Shown here: positions 1-8,867 of the stretch, piece after piece
Position numbering within the stretch: the first letter of the stretch is position 1
Layout of the letters: each line of letters starts with the position of its first letter
Assembly: GCA_016708105.1 (NCBI GenBank)
Contig: JADJGJ010000001.1
Location: 1,798,001-1,862,000 of the forward strand
DNA from: Crocinitomicaceae bacterium
GTDB taxonomy: Bacteria > Bacteroidota > Bacteroidia > Flavobacteriales_D > Crocinitomicaceae
DNA: 64,000 bases
Direction of reading: 5' to 3'
Position numbers and translations under genes: made by a program
Notes under the pieces: model-generated
What the model was told of the DNA's origin: nothing
The model's database searches: none
The model's input: only the letters and a program-made list of their open reading frames with translations

Positions 1-75
1 ATGTCTGTGTTATGGCAGTTAGCATTGTATAAACCAACAGAAAAATTTAGAGATAAACTCAATTATAATACATGA
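1..75 (+). CDS. Possible C-terminal end of an upstream gene (partial)
   Basis: A frame open from the first base encodes 24 residues and stops with TGA at 73-75, overlapping the ATG of the helicase gene at 72 in the classical ATGA arrangement. That overlap is typical of translationally coupled genes, so this may be the tail of an upstream operon partner. It is too short to recognise and could be chance. Confidence 0.3.
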   Translation: MSVLWQLALYKPTEKFRDKLNYNT

Positions 76-1331
76 AATTTTCAGAATTCGGCCTTAGTGA
101 AACTATCCTTGAAGCTATATCATACATGGGATTTGAACATGCAACGCCGGTACAAGAACTTGCAATTCCACTCATTCTCCAAAACAAAGACCTGATTGCT
201 TGTGCGCAGACTGGTACGGGTAAAACTGCTGCTTTTGTTTTACCAATTTTAAATAAACTGAGAGATAAGCAAGATACCTCCATCAATACTTTAGTCATTG
301 TACCAACCCGTGAACTTGCAGTGCAGATAGAACAGCAAATACAAGGCCTCTCATACTTTGTGTCAGTTGGTTCCATTGCAATTTACGGCGGTGGTGATGG
401 CAAAGGATGGGATGTACAAAAAGATGCTTTGGTGTCAGGAACAGATATCATTGTTGCCACCCCCGGAAAACTTATTTCTCACCTAAAAATGGGATATGTA
501 GATTTTTCAAAAGTAAAACACTTGGTATTAGATGAAGCAGACCGAATGCTGGATATGGGCTTCAGTGATGATTTGAATAAAATAATTTCATTTCTGCCAA
601 AGGAAAGACAAACCCTGATGTTTAGTGCAACTATGCCAAACCAAATCAGACAACTGGCTAAAAAAATTCTCAATGAACCTGCTGAAATTTCTTTGTCAAT
701 TTCTAAACCGGCTGAAGGTGTTTCACAGTTTGTTTGTTTTGCAAATGAAGATCAGAAAGACAATGTCTTACATTATATCTTAAAACAACATGTTGATTTT
801 GATAGCATCATTGTTTTTACTTCAGCCAAAGCTAAGGTATCTTCCATCATTCGTGGGTTAAGAAAAAATGGATATGCTGCCAAAGGTATTTCCTCAGATC
901 TTGAGCAAGATCAACGTGAAGAAGTGCTGCAGGAATTCAGATCAAAACGGCTGCGCATTCTGGTAGCTACTGATGTGATGAGTCGTGGAATTGACATCAA
1001 GGAAATTAACATGGTGGTAAATTACGACGTACCCCATGATGCTGAAGATTATGTTCACCGAGTTGGACGAACAGCCAGAGCGAATACCACTGGTATTGCT
1101 TACACGCTGGTAAATGGTCATGATCAAATCAAATTAAAACGAATAGAAAAACTCATTGACGGCGAAGTGCCTCGTATGCCTTGGCCTGAAGAACTTGGAC
1201 AAGCCCCTGATCTAAAAAATCATCAGTCTGATAAAGGGCACAACAAGAAAAAAAAGTTTTTTAAAAAGAAAAAATCAGGAGAGAAACAATCAAGTCCACA
1301 GCCAAAAAGTGCAGAGGGCACTTCCAAATGA
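72..1331 (+). CDS. DEAD-box ATP-dependent RNA helicase
   Basis: A cytoplasmic ATP-dependent RNA helicase of the RhlE-like DEAD-box type, 419 residues. The helicase motifs appear in order: a Q motif around residues 21-31, motif I AQTGTGKT at 45-52, PTRELA, DEAD at 154-157, SAT, ATDVMSRGID and HRVGRTAR. Motif Ib is TPGK rather than the commoner TPGR. The C-terminal tail is very lysine-rich with KKKKFFKKKK, as expected for non-specific RNA binding. Family members act in ribosome assembly and mRNA turnover, often in the cold; the exact paralogue cannot be assigned. The ATG overlaps the stop of a possible upstream partial gene. Confidence 0.93.
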   Translation: MKFSEFGLSETILEAISYMGFEHATPVQELAIPLILQNKDLIACAQTGTGKTAAFVLPILNKLRDKQDTSINTLVIVPTRELAVQIEQQIQGLSYFVSVGSIAIYGGGDGKGWDVQKDALVSGTDIIVATPGKLISHLKMGYVDFSKVKHLVLDEADRMLDMGFSDDLNKIISFLPKERQTLMFSATMPNQIRQLAKKILNEPAEISLSISKPAEGVSQFVCFANEDQKDNVLHYILKQHVDFDSIIVFTSAKAKVSSIIRGLRKNGYAAKGISSDLEQDQREEVLQEFRSKRLRILVATDVMSRGIDIKEINMVVNYDVPHDAEDYVHRVGRTARANTTGIAYTLVNGHDQIKLKRIEKLIDGEVPRMPWPEELGQAPDLKNHQSDKGHNKKKKFFKKKKSGEKQSSPQPKSAEGTSK

Positions 1332-1452
1332 TACTTGATTGCATACATTTAATAAATTTTCACAAGTATTGCGCTGGTTCTATACGTTTTTACTCAAACT
1401 AATCGTTACTTTAGTCAGCTGTTGACATTATATATTAAAAGAATTCACACCC

Positions 1453-4400
1453 ATGAAGAAAATTACTATCACCACGTTATTGATCTTGTTTGTTTCAATT
1501 CCTGCCGCCTTTTCTCAAAAAAAATACCAGGGATTGTTGTGGGAGATTACCGGAAACGGACTCAAAGAACCTAGTTATTTATATGGTACCATGCACGTGA
1601 GTGATAAAATAGCATTCAACGTGAGTGATTCTTTTTATATGTGTCTTGCAGGAGTTGATCAGGTGGCACTTGAATCATCACCTGCAGGTTGGATGGATGA
1701 ATATGGTCAAATGTCATCAATGTACGGACGCGATATGTTTAGTGGATACAATTATGGTTACGCCGGATTTTATGAAAACGCATTTGAACTAATTCCCATT
1801 TCAAAAGGTGATTTTTATGAATTGCTTGGTTCTAATAATAATTTAATGAATCAGATTTTGTATCGCTTTAGTCCCGGAGCTGAAGATTATCAGGAAGACA
1901 CCTATCTTGATATGTTTATTTTTCAGGCCGGTTCAAAATATAATAAACCCATTCATAGCTTGGAAGAATTGAAAGAAGTATTTGAATTAACCATTAAAGC
2001 TTATGAACCTGATGAAGAAGAAGAGGAGCTTGAAAATGATTATAATCAATATCTTGAGAATGATGATTACTACCGCTATTATGAATTGATTCAGGATGCT
2101 TATAGGACAGGAGATTTAGACATGCTGGATTCTTTGAACCGCAAAGGAAGCATGAGTAAAAATTACCATAAGTATTTTATAGTTGAAAGAAATAAAAACA
2201 TGATGCGCCGGTTGGATTCTATCATGCAATACGGTTCAGTTTTTACCGGTATTGGTGCTGCCCATTTACCGGGTGAAGAAGGCGCCATTGAATTATTGCG
2301 CGGCATGGGCTATACCGTGCGTGCAGTTGATCCTAACTCAAGCGCAAAAGGGCATAAACTCAGAAAAAAAATGCTGGAATATTATCGTCCGGTGGAATTC
2401 ACGCAAGCAACTACAACTGACCAGGCCATTTCTGTTTTTGTGCCGGGAAAATTGTATGAAATGCCAACAAACTCACGTGGTTATCTTGAATATCTTTCTC
2501 CTGAACCTATCAATGGCGGATATTTTAGTATGATCAGAATTTTTACGTATGGACCAATCTTCAATAAATCACCTGAATATTACAAAGCAAGTTTTGATAG
2601 CTTAATTTATATTACAACACCGGGTGAAATTAAAAACGTGACTCCTATTGAGCTCAATGGATACAAGGGATACGACATTAGCAGTAAAACTTCAAAAAGT
2701 AGTATCATCCGCTATAAAATATTTTTCACCCCAACAGAAATTGTGCTGTTTAAAGGAACCGGTACCGGTGAATACATTGAACATGCAGAACCACAAATGT
2801 TTTTCAGCAAACTTAGTCTAGTTCCACAACATGATAATTGGACAGAAGTAAAACCAAGAGCCGGCGGTGCTCACTGGAAAATGAAAGGCCCCGTAACCGG
2901 TCAAGATTTTGTTGATAATCTTGATTCTCAAGTTGACCCACTATATCAGTCTTTTGACAAAACAAATCAAAACTACTTTTTAGTCATGCGCTACACGCTG
3001 AATGACTTATCTTATATTGAAGAGGACTCTTTTGACCTTGCTTATCTAGGCAAATCTTTTGGAACTAATATTGGATATGAAGTATCAACGAGTGATTTGG
3101 TATATCAGAACAATCTTACGTCAATGATTCAAAAACTGGTGCCTGATGAAAAACATCCTGAATTGAAGAGTGAATTGTACGTTAAAATCACGGCGTATGG
3201 CGGCAATTATTTTATGATGATTACTACGGCAAATAATGAAGATAAAGAAACTTTCTTTAATTCGTTTGGTGTTGAATCATACTCAGTGAAACAAACTTAT
3301 GCTGAAATTATTGACTCTAGCATGTTCTTCAAAGTGAATACCGTTGAATTAGAAAATTCTTTTGATGCATCAGAGCTCACTAATATGATGTACAGAAATT
3401 ATTACGGTAACGACGATATGCAATCTGAAAAAGCATGGATGCATGATACCAAAGAGAGAACATTTACCAATCACCGCACCGGTGAACAGGTAGCAGTAAC
3501 CTACACTAAATTCAGCCATTATCACAAAGTGGATAGCATGGAATTGTTCTGGAAAAACCAAATTGAACAAGCCAAAAGCGGACAAACTTTGCGTATCACC
3601 AGATTAACTTACGGTACAACCGGTAGTGACCCTACAGTAGATTTTCTATTGTCTGATACAGCCAGTTCACGTGGAATTATTACCCACATGCGTTTACATC
3701 ACGGAGTACTTTATACATTAAAAACACTCACTGATACGGCAGCACCGGTATCTGAATTTGTTCATACCATTTACACCACTTTTTCTCCACTTGATACCTT
3801 GGTTGGGCGCAGCTTGTATGAAGACAAAGTAGCATTGTTTTTTGAAAACGTGAATGGAACTGATACTACAGAGAGAGAAATGGCAATAAAAAACATTTCA
3901 TGGATTCATTTTGAACCTGAACATATTGATCGTCTGATTTTATTGTATCGCAATTTCCCATACGATAAAACCAATGAAAATGAGTACAAGCAAGCTATCA
4001 TGAATACCCTGGGTGGTATTGAAGATAAAAAAGCATATGATTTTCTTGAAACCATTTACAATGAAAACGGATTGAATTCTAATATTCAGTTTGAAGTACT
4101 CAATACTCTTTCATGGACTGAAACGGCTGAAGCGTGTTTATTGATTAAAAAATTATTGACTCAAAATACGCCATTTACTGATGATAGATCCAAATTGAAT
4201 TTCTTCCACAACTTGGGTGATTCACTTGAGTTGGTGAAACCCATGTTCCCTGATTTGCTTACGCTGATATCTTTTCCGGAATATAAAGAAAGAGTTTTTG
4301 GTTTGTTGTCTGATGCCTATTTGGATAGCATTGTAACAAAAGATCAGTTTGCAAAAGACAAACAAATGATCATACGTGAAGCCAACGTTGAAATTAAACG

Positions 4401-5139
4401 CGTTTTATCTGATCAAGAACAAGATGAACCGGATGAAAATGACTACGATTATTACGATTACAACTCATATTATCTGAATCATTATGGTTATTCGTCAGAG
4501 TACAATCAACGTTTGCTTGATTTTTATGTGATCATGTCTGCTTTCAAGAATGATGCTGATCCGCAAGTAAAACTCTTCTATGAAGGATTAGCAAAAATTA
4601 AAGACAAACAACTAAAACTAGAAATTCAAATTGTCAATCACAAACTAGGCTTGCCAATTGACACTGCTGTTGTTGGAGAAGTGACCAGAGACATAGAAAC
4701 AACCGTGTGGGCCTACAATCGTTTACATGCTGAAGAACTTGAAGAATATTTTACCGGTTTCACACAAGAGAAATTTGCGTTCCACTATCTCTACAAAGCA
4801 GGATACAAAGCAGAAGAAGATTCAGTTGTCTTTCTTCATGCTGAGTTGGTTACTGATGGCGTAGATACTGGGTATGTCTATTTCTTTAAACGCAAAGCAA
4901 AAGATAAAAAGTATTGGATGCTTGATTATGTTGGATTATTACCTACTGATACTAATGATTTCTTCATTACACAAGCTGAGTATAAAAAAGATCTTTCATT
5001 CAAAACTGAAGATGAACTGGAAGAAACCCTTGAAATTATTTTGGAACGCTTTGCATTGGCTCGCAGACAAAGAGTTTCTTTTGCACAAAATGATTATTGG
5101 GGAATGTATGGCGGAATGTTTGGTGAATACGAACGTTAG
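1453..5139 (+). CDS. Giant TraB/GumN family secreted protein
   Basis: 1228 residues starting with a signal peptide (hydrophobic residues 5-20, cleavage near AFSQ). Residues about 25-295 form a TraB/GumN (TIKI-like) domain: the two GX2H motifs are GTMH at 45-48 and GAAH at 268-271, with a conserved Glu at 74 in LESSP. In TIKI relatives these residues bind metal for proteolysis. The remaining about 930 residues match nothing I recognise; they contain acidic, Tyr-rich stretches (near residue 1000) and a region that may be helical repeats. Ordinary GumN proteins are about 300 residues, so this is a large fusion. The stop overlaps the convergent flavin enzyme gene by four bases. Confidence 0.75.
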   Translation: MKKITITTLLILFVSIPAAFSQKKYQGLLWEITGNGLKEPSYLYGTMHVSDKIAFNVSDSFYMCLAGVDQVALESSPAGWMDEYGQMSSMYGRDMFSGYNYGYAGFYENAFELIPISKGDFYELLGSNNNLMNQILYRFSPGAEDYQEDTYLDMFIFQAGSKYNKPIHSLEELKEVFELTIKAYEPDEEEEELENDYNQYLENDDYYRYYELIQDAYRTGDLDMLDSLNRKGSMSKNYHKYFIVERNKNMMRRLDSIMQYGSVFTGIGAAHLPGEEGAIELLRGMGYTVRAVDPNSSAKGHKLRKKMLEYYRPVEFTQATTTDQAISVFVPGKLYEMPTNSRGYLEYLSPEPINGGYFSMIRIFTYGPIFNKSPEYYKASFDSLIYITTPGEIKNVTPIELNGYKGYDISSKTSKSSIIRYKIFFTPTEIVLFKGTGTGEYIEHAEPQMFFSKLSLVPQHDNWTEVKPRAGGAHWKMKGPVTGQDFVDNLDSQVDPLYQSFDKTNQNYFLVMRYTLNDLSYIEEDSFDLAYLGKSFGTNIGYEVSTSDLVYQNNLTSMIQKLVPDEKHPELKSELYVKITAYGGNYFMMITTANNEDKETFFNSFGVESYSVKQTYAEIIDSSMFFKVNTVELENSFDASELTNMMYRNYYGNDDMQSEKAWMHDTKERTFTNHRTGEQVAVTYTKFSHYHKVDSMELFWKNQIEQAKSGQTLRITRLTYGTTGSDPTVDFLLSDTASSRGIITHMRLHHGVLYTLKTLTDTAAPVSEFVHTIYTTFSPLDTLVGRSLYEDKVALFFENVNGTDTTEREMAIKNISWIHFEPEHIDRLILLYRNFPYDKTNENEYKQAIMNTLGGIEDKKAYDFLETIYNENGLNSNIQFEVLNTLSWTETAEACLLIKKLLTQNTPFTDDRSKLNFFHNLGDSLELVKPMFPDLLTLISFPEYKERVFGLLSDAYLDSIVTKDQFAKDKQMIIREANVEIKRVLSDQEQDEPDENDYDYYDYNSYYLNHYGYSSEYNQRLLDFYVIMSAFKNDADPQVKLFYEGLAKIKDKQLKLEIQIVNHKLGLPIDTAVVGEVTRDIETTVWAYNRLHAEELEEYFTGFTQEKFAFHYLYKAGYKAEEDSVVFLHAELVTDGVDTGYVYFFKRKAKDKKYWMLDYVGLLPTDTNDFFITQAEYKKDLSFKTEDELEETLEIILERFALARRQRVSFAQNDYWGMYGGMFGEYER

Positions 5140-6083
5140 GCTTTTCCCACCAGATCAGCCACAATTTCACGCACCGGCCGAATTGATTTAACATGCTCAA
5201 TGCTTGGGCCAGCGCACCACACTGTTTTGTATGTTGCTTTAAATGCTGATTTTTCAAGTGCTTTCATTCCTTTGATGAAGGTGAGCATTTTAATCCACTT
5301 TTTTAATCGCTTGCTGCGTGACATCACTCGCTCAAACCAATTTTGTTGAGTACCAATTTTCTGAACATAGGGTGTGTTAATTACAGTACACGGTGTGCCT
5401 GATATTTTTGTGCTCAATACAATATCTTTTGATCCATATTGAATACATGCTTGTTTATACTCATCAGACACCGGAGATTCTTGACTGGCAATAAATAAAC
5501 TTCCAACAGATACCCCACATGCTCCCAGGTCAAGCATTTTCTGTAATTGTTCAGCGGTTCCAACTCCGCCTGCTGAAATCACCGGTATATTACAGTTTTT
5601 TACCAGAAGAGGAATCAATTCTTCGGGCGACATATTTCCGGCATGCCCACCTGCCCTGCTGCTCACTGCAATTACTGCATCTGCCCCTAATTGTTCAATT
5701 TTTTTAGCAAATTTCAAATCAACTACATCACAAAACACTTTAATTCCGGCAGGCTTGCATTGACGTATTATTTCTTCAGGTGAGCCTAGAGACGTGATGA
5801 TATAATCTACTTTCAATTCAACACAGGTTTTTAAATGCTGAACCTGTTTTGGGTTTGATTTATTGGCAATGATATTCACACCAATGGGGCCTTTGGTGTT
5901 TGATCTAATCTCTTGAATTGCTTTTCTGAATTCTTCATCTGTTCTGAAATTTAACGCCGGTATGGCCCCGGTTATTCCGGCGTTACCAGCCGCAATAAGC
6001 ATTTGCGTATTAGAAACCAAAAACATGGGTGCCATGATAATGGGGTATTCAATGCCAAGCATTTCAGTGAGTGTTGTTTTCAT
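5136..6083 (-). CDS. NAD(P)H-dependent flavin oxidoreductase, nitronate monooxygenase-like
   Basis: A 315-residue FMN-dependent TIM-barrel enzyme of the nitronate monooxygenase/2-nitropropane dioxygenase family. The N-terminus carries the typical IMAPMF, the middle AGGHAGN contains the candidate catalytic His, and the phosphate-binding segment ISAGGVGTAEQ followed by GVSVGSLFIAS is characteristic. Family members oxidise alkyl nitronates or act as NAD(P)H:quinone reductases or FabK-like enoyl reductases; this sequence does not settle the substrate. Its stop TAA shares bases with the stop of the convergent GumN gene. Confidence 0.85.
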   Translation of the reverse strand: MKTTLTEMLGIEYPIIMAPMFLVSNTQMLIAAGNAGITGAIPALNFRTDEEFRKAIQEIRSNTKGPIGVNIIANKSNPKQVQHLKTCVELKVDYIITSLGSPEEIIRQCKPAGIKVFCDVVDLKFAKKIEQLGADAVIAVSSRAGGHAGNMSPEELIPLLVKNCNIPVISAGGVGTAEQLQKMLDLGACGVSVGSLFIASQESPVSDEYKQACIQYGSKDIVLSTKISGTPCTVINTPYVQKIGTQQNWFERVMSRSKRLKKWIKMLTFIKGMKALEKSAFKATYKTVWCAGPSIEHVKSIRPVREIVADLVGKA

Positions 6084-6122
6084 GTTTTGCAGATATTTTA
6101 TCTCGTTGTTGTCAAGTCGGTG

Positions 6123-6584
6123 CTACTTCAGTTGCAGAAAAACTTCAGCGTATTCATCCCAAAATTTGTCAAGCTTTGCAAAGTTTAATTTCAGAAACAG
6201 GTGCATCTTGTCCCAATCACTATTCTTATACATATTCACCTCATTTTTTGAGATAACAATGCGTGATATTATTTTGCCGTTTGTGTGCTGATACTCTTTA
6301 TGAAATTGAATACTTGATTTAAAAATTTGCTCAAGAAGCGTTTGAAATTCCATGAACTGATCCCAATACACTTCACGAATAGATGCATCAGGGAATTGTA
6401 AATCAATACACAGCCTGCATGACAGTTCATCCGCTTCCATCCTGAAATAAAGATGATTGATTCCGGTGTTGTATCTCATCCAATTCACCTTGCTACCATG
6501 TGGATTTTTCATAGAACTCATCTGATTTTTTAACTTGTTCCAGAATGCCGAATTAATTTCACTTTGTTCTTCCTTGGTAAACAT
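6123..6584 (-). CDS. DUF4268 domain protein
   Basis: A 153-residue soluble protein that consists almost entirely of a DUF4268 domain: an N-terminal FWNKLKN helix, a central beta-rich WMRYNTG...YFRME segment and a C-terminal helical half. The domain is sometimes found beside or inside nuclease-like proteins but has no established activity. No signal peptide is visible. It lies 39 bases upstream of the flavin oxidoreductase on the same strand, so the two could be co-transcribed. Confidence 0.7.
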   Translation of the reverse strand: MFTKEEQSEINSAFWNKLKNQMSSMKNPHGSKVNWMRYNTGINHLYFRMEADELSCRLCIDLQFPDASIREVYWDQFMEFQTLLEQIFKSSIQFHKEYQHTNGKIISRIVISKNEVNMYKNSDWDKMHLFLKLNFAKLDKFWDEYAEVFLQLK

Positions 6585-6747
6585 GAGGTGCTATTGTTGT
6601 GCAAAACTAATGAATTCAAATGGCTTACAAGGCTCCACGCTGCATTTGTAAATTGTTTGACATGATAAATGTTTCGATATTCTGTGACTCAGATCATACT
6701 TCGTCAATCTGATCTTTCTGAAATTTGTATCAACTAATGAATAAAAA

Positions 6748-7167
6748 ATGGGACAACTAATTGAAGTAAATCAAGGAGAAGTAATCGTAAAGTTTACAAC
6801 CCCTGTTTCGGGTAAGGTATCATTTGCCACACTCGGAATTAAAAAAGAAGACCTTGTTTTAAAAGGAGGTTTTTTAAGAATAGTTTTTGATTTTGAAGGT
6901 ATTGGTGAACATCACTATTTTCAAGTACCAACTGTCAATGTATCATACTCAGCTCAGCTGGCTGACACGCATTGGCAATGTGATTTTAACGGAGTTACTA
7001 TTCTGGACAAAACTGATCACTATGGAAATTCTACAGTGATTTTGCTAAACAGAGATAAATTAGCTCAATTAGAACATCATCATCAAAACAAATTGGTATT
7101 GCACGCAGAATTTCCGGAGTCAATTAACATCATTCCGGAAGAATCATACGTAAACTTCTTCAAGTAG
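6748..7167 (+). CDS. Hypothetical protein
   Basis: A 139-residue protein without signal peptide or membrane segment; I do not recognise the family. The composition and alternating hydrophobic pattern suggest an all-beta fold, with a His-rich LEHHHQ near the C-terminus. A near-match to the Bacteroidota -7 box (GAAATTTG, 6720-6727) lies 20 bases before the ATG, and a strong hairpin terminator follows the stop, so it looks like a stand-alone transcription unit. Confidence 0.65.
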   Translation: MGQLIEVNQGEVIVKFTTPVSGKVSFATLGIKKEDLVLKGGFLRIVFDFEGIGEHHYFQVPTVNVSYSAQLADTHWQCDFNGVTILDKTDHYGNSTVILLNRDKLAQLEHHHQNKLVLHAEFPESINIIPEESYVNFFK

Positions 7168-7191
7168 TCTACTTGAGTTTTGGGTTAGGAA

Positions 7192-7231
7192 AACCGGGAA
7201 TAGGAAACGTCTTATTCCCGGTTCCTTTTTT
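7192..7231. terminator. Intrinsic terminator between convergent genes
   Basis: A perfect 11-bp stem (AACCGGGAATA at 7192-7202 with TATTCCCGGTT at 7213-7223) with a 10-base loop is followed by CC and a run of eight T on the plus strand. It ends the upstream hypothetical gene and lies just beyond the dps stop, where it could also work in reverse although the T tract on that side is weaker. Confidence 0.85.
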
Positions 7232-7238
7232 TTATTAC

Positions 7239-7697
7239 TTATTGTTTTCGTGCGGCATTCAACATCCAAAGCAGCTTTTCATGCTGGCTGATATACTCAC
7301 TCATCAAACTATTGGTTGCTTCATCGTCAAAGTCAGCAGATAGTTTTAATAAATTTCTTTCTGTGTTCAGTAAATGCGTGTATCCATCAATGAGTTGTTC
7401 CAGAATTTTTTCAGCATCCGTTGTGTTTTTGGCTTCTTTAATACCTGCATGTTCAAGGTAAAATCTCAGACTGTGAGCCGGCGTTCCGCCAAGAGATTGA
7501 ATGCGTTCTGCTATTTCATCAATTTTTAAATTTACATCATTGTACCATTGCTCAAGCAAGGTGTGTAATTCAAAAAATCTTGCCCCTCGAATATTCCAAT
7601 GAAACCCACGCAAATTTGAATACATAAGTTGAAGGTCAGACAAGTAATTATTCAATTGCTCGTTTACGTTGTTTTTATTTTTATCTTTTTTTGACAT
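7239..7697 (-). CDS. dps: Dps family DNA-binding ferritin-like protein
   Basis: A 152-residue miniferritin that oxidises and stores iron using hydrogen peroxide and protects DNA. The ferroxidase ligand signature is visible: HWN (His33), FFELH (His45) and DEIAERI (Asp60, Glu64). The start is taken at 7697 (MSKKDKNK) because an open frame reaching a TTG at 7793 would begin upstream of the promoter found at 7758-7788 and adds a hydrophobic stretch not found in Dps. The Lys/Asn-rich N-terminal tail is consistent with DNA binding. It is transcribed divergently from oxyR, its probable regulator. Confidence 0.9.
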   Translation of the reverse strand: MSKKDKNKNNVNEQLNNYLSDLQLMYSNLRGFHWNIRGARFFELHTLLEQWYNDVNLKIDEIAERIQSLGGTPAHSLRFYLEHAGIKEAKNTTDAEKILEQLIDGYTHLLNTERNLLKLSADFDDEATNSLMSEYISQHEKLLWMLNAARKQ

Positions 7698-7757
7698 AAT
7701 AAGATGTGTGTGGTTTTTGCCTCGTTTCAATGGCATGTTGCATGATCTGAGACAGAA

Positions 7758-7788
7758 CAAAATTACCGTTACTAAAGTTATAAAACAA
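7758..7788 (-). promoter_or_regulatory. dps promoter (Bacteroidota -33/-7)
   Basis: On the minus strand, a -7 box TAATTTTG (7765-7758) is preceded by TTTG (7788-7785) with a 19-base spacer, matching the Bacteroidota consensus TTTG-N19-21-TAnnTTTG. Transcription would begin near 7751, giving a leader of about 50 bases before the dps ATG. The adjacent 7766-7830 region is where OxyR would be expected to bind. Confidence 0.7.
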
Positions 7789-7800
7789 ATCAATAGTTTT

Positions 7801-7808
7801 TATATTTG
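7801..7808 (+). promoter_or_regulatory. oxyR -7 promoter box
   Basis: TATATTTG is an exact match to TAnnTTTG, 29 bases before the oxyR ATG. I see no convincing -33 TTTG at the right spacing, which may indicate a weak or regulated promoter. It lies back-to-back with the dps promoter. Confidence 0.5.
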
Positions 7809-7837
7809 TATCAAGTTCAGTTATAATCTTATAATTT

Positions 7838-8776
7838 ATGATCAGCTTAATACAATTAGAATATATCGTTGCACTAGATACGTACAAATCGTTTTCACTG
7901 GCAGCCGATAAATGTTTTGTGACTCAGCCAACTTTGAGTATGCAAATCAAAAAAATGGAAACTGATTTAGGCATTATCATTTTTGATCGCACCAAACAAC
8001 CCATTGTGGTTACAGATATTGGCCGCATGATTGTTGAACAGGCCAGGCAAGTTATTTCTGAATCAAAAAAAATTGAAGAATTAATTCAGTGGAGTAAAAA
8101 CAGTTTAACCGGTGATTTAAAAATTGGTGTGATACCATCAATTGCTCCGTATCTTTTGCCCATGTTTCTGGGCGACTTTGCTCGGAAATATCCTGGTATA
8201 AAAATTTCAGTGCGTGAAATGCTTACCAGTGAAATTTGTGACGAATTAAAATCAGAAACCATAGATGTTGGAATATTGGCTACCCCATTAGAAATTCCTG
8301 GTTTCAATGAGACTCCGCTATACTATGAAGAACTAAAAATGTATTGCAACAAGCAGCATGAGTTAGCAAAATTTTCAGAAATAAAATTGAGCCAAATTAA
8401 ACCTGAAAATCTGTGGTTATTAAGTCAGGGACATTGCTTTAGAAATCAGGTGATCAATTTATGCAAGTTAAAAGATGATAAAATTACCCTGCCCTTTAGA
8501 TACGAAAGCGCCACCATTGAAACACTGATAAAATTTGTTGACCGTGAAGGCGGAATCACCCTAATACCTGAGTTGGCTTGCAATGATTTGTCTGAGTCAA
8601 GAAAGAAAAATGCAAAAACAATCAAAGACATCAATCCGGTGCGTGAAGTAAGTTTGGTGACAAATCGTGTTTTTGTAAAACAGCGTATTCTCAAAGCATT
8701 AGAAGATGGAATTCTAGAAATTATTCCTGCCGAAATGAAAGACAGAAAACGAGGTGAAATTGTTGAGTGGAAATAA
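7838..8776 (+). CDS. oxyR: Hydrogen peroxide-sensing LysR regulator OxyR
   Basis: A 312-residue LysR-type transcription factor with an N-terminal winged helix-turn-helix (residues about 1-60) and a periplasmic-binding-like sensor domain. The two redox cysteines are in place: GHCFRNQVINLC gives Cys200 and Cys209, equivalent to E. coli Cys199 and Cys208, whose disulfide switches the activator on. The C-terminus is slightly longer than E. coli OxyR and basic. Divergent pairing with dps, a classical OxyR target, supports the call. An intrinsic terminator follows at 8811-8850. Confidence 0.93.
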   Translation: MISLIQLEYIVALDTYKSFSLAADKCFVTQPTLSMQIKKMETDLGIIIFDRTKQPIVVTDIGRMIVEQARQVISESKKIEELIQWSKNSLTGDLKIGVIPSIAPYLLPMFLGDFARKYPGIKISVREMLTSEICDELKSETIDVGILATPLEIPGFNETPLYYEELKMYCNKQHELAKFSEIKLSQIKPENLWLLSQGHCFRNQVINLCKLKDDKITLPFRYESATIETLIKFVDREGGITLIPELACNDLSESRKKNAKTIKDINPVREVSLVTNRVFVKQRILKALEDGILEIIPAEMKDRKRGEIVEWK

Positions 8777-8810
8777 ATGGTGTTTTAAATTGACTACAAG
8801 AATTTTAAAG

Positions 8811-8850
8811 AAAAAAAAAATAGCGGAGCATTCATCTCCGCTATTTTTTA
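8811..8850. terminator. Bidirectional intrinsic terminator
   Basis: TAGCGGAG (8821-8828) pairs with CTCCGCTA (8836-8843) around a 7-base loop, and the stem is flanked by a long A tract and a T tract. It is therefore a terminator in both directions, serving oxyR and the convergent TPR gene. Confidence 0.85.
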
Positions 8851-8867
8851 TAAAACCGTTTCAAGCC

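Noticed and set aside
3370..3585. Minus-strand frame within the GumN gene
   Set aside because: It is in antisense to a long, intact coding region and has no recognisable protein character.
7698..7793. Longer Dps start at a TTG giving a hydrophobic 32-residue extension
   Set aside because: The extension lies across the dps promoter (7758-7788) and does not resemble a Dps N-terminus.
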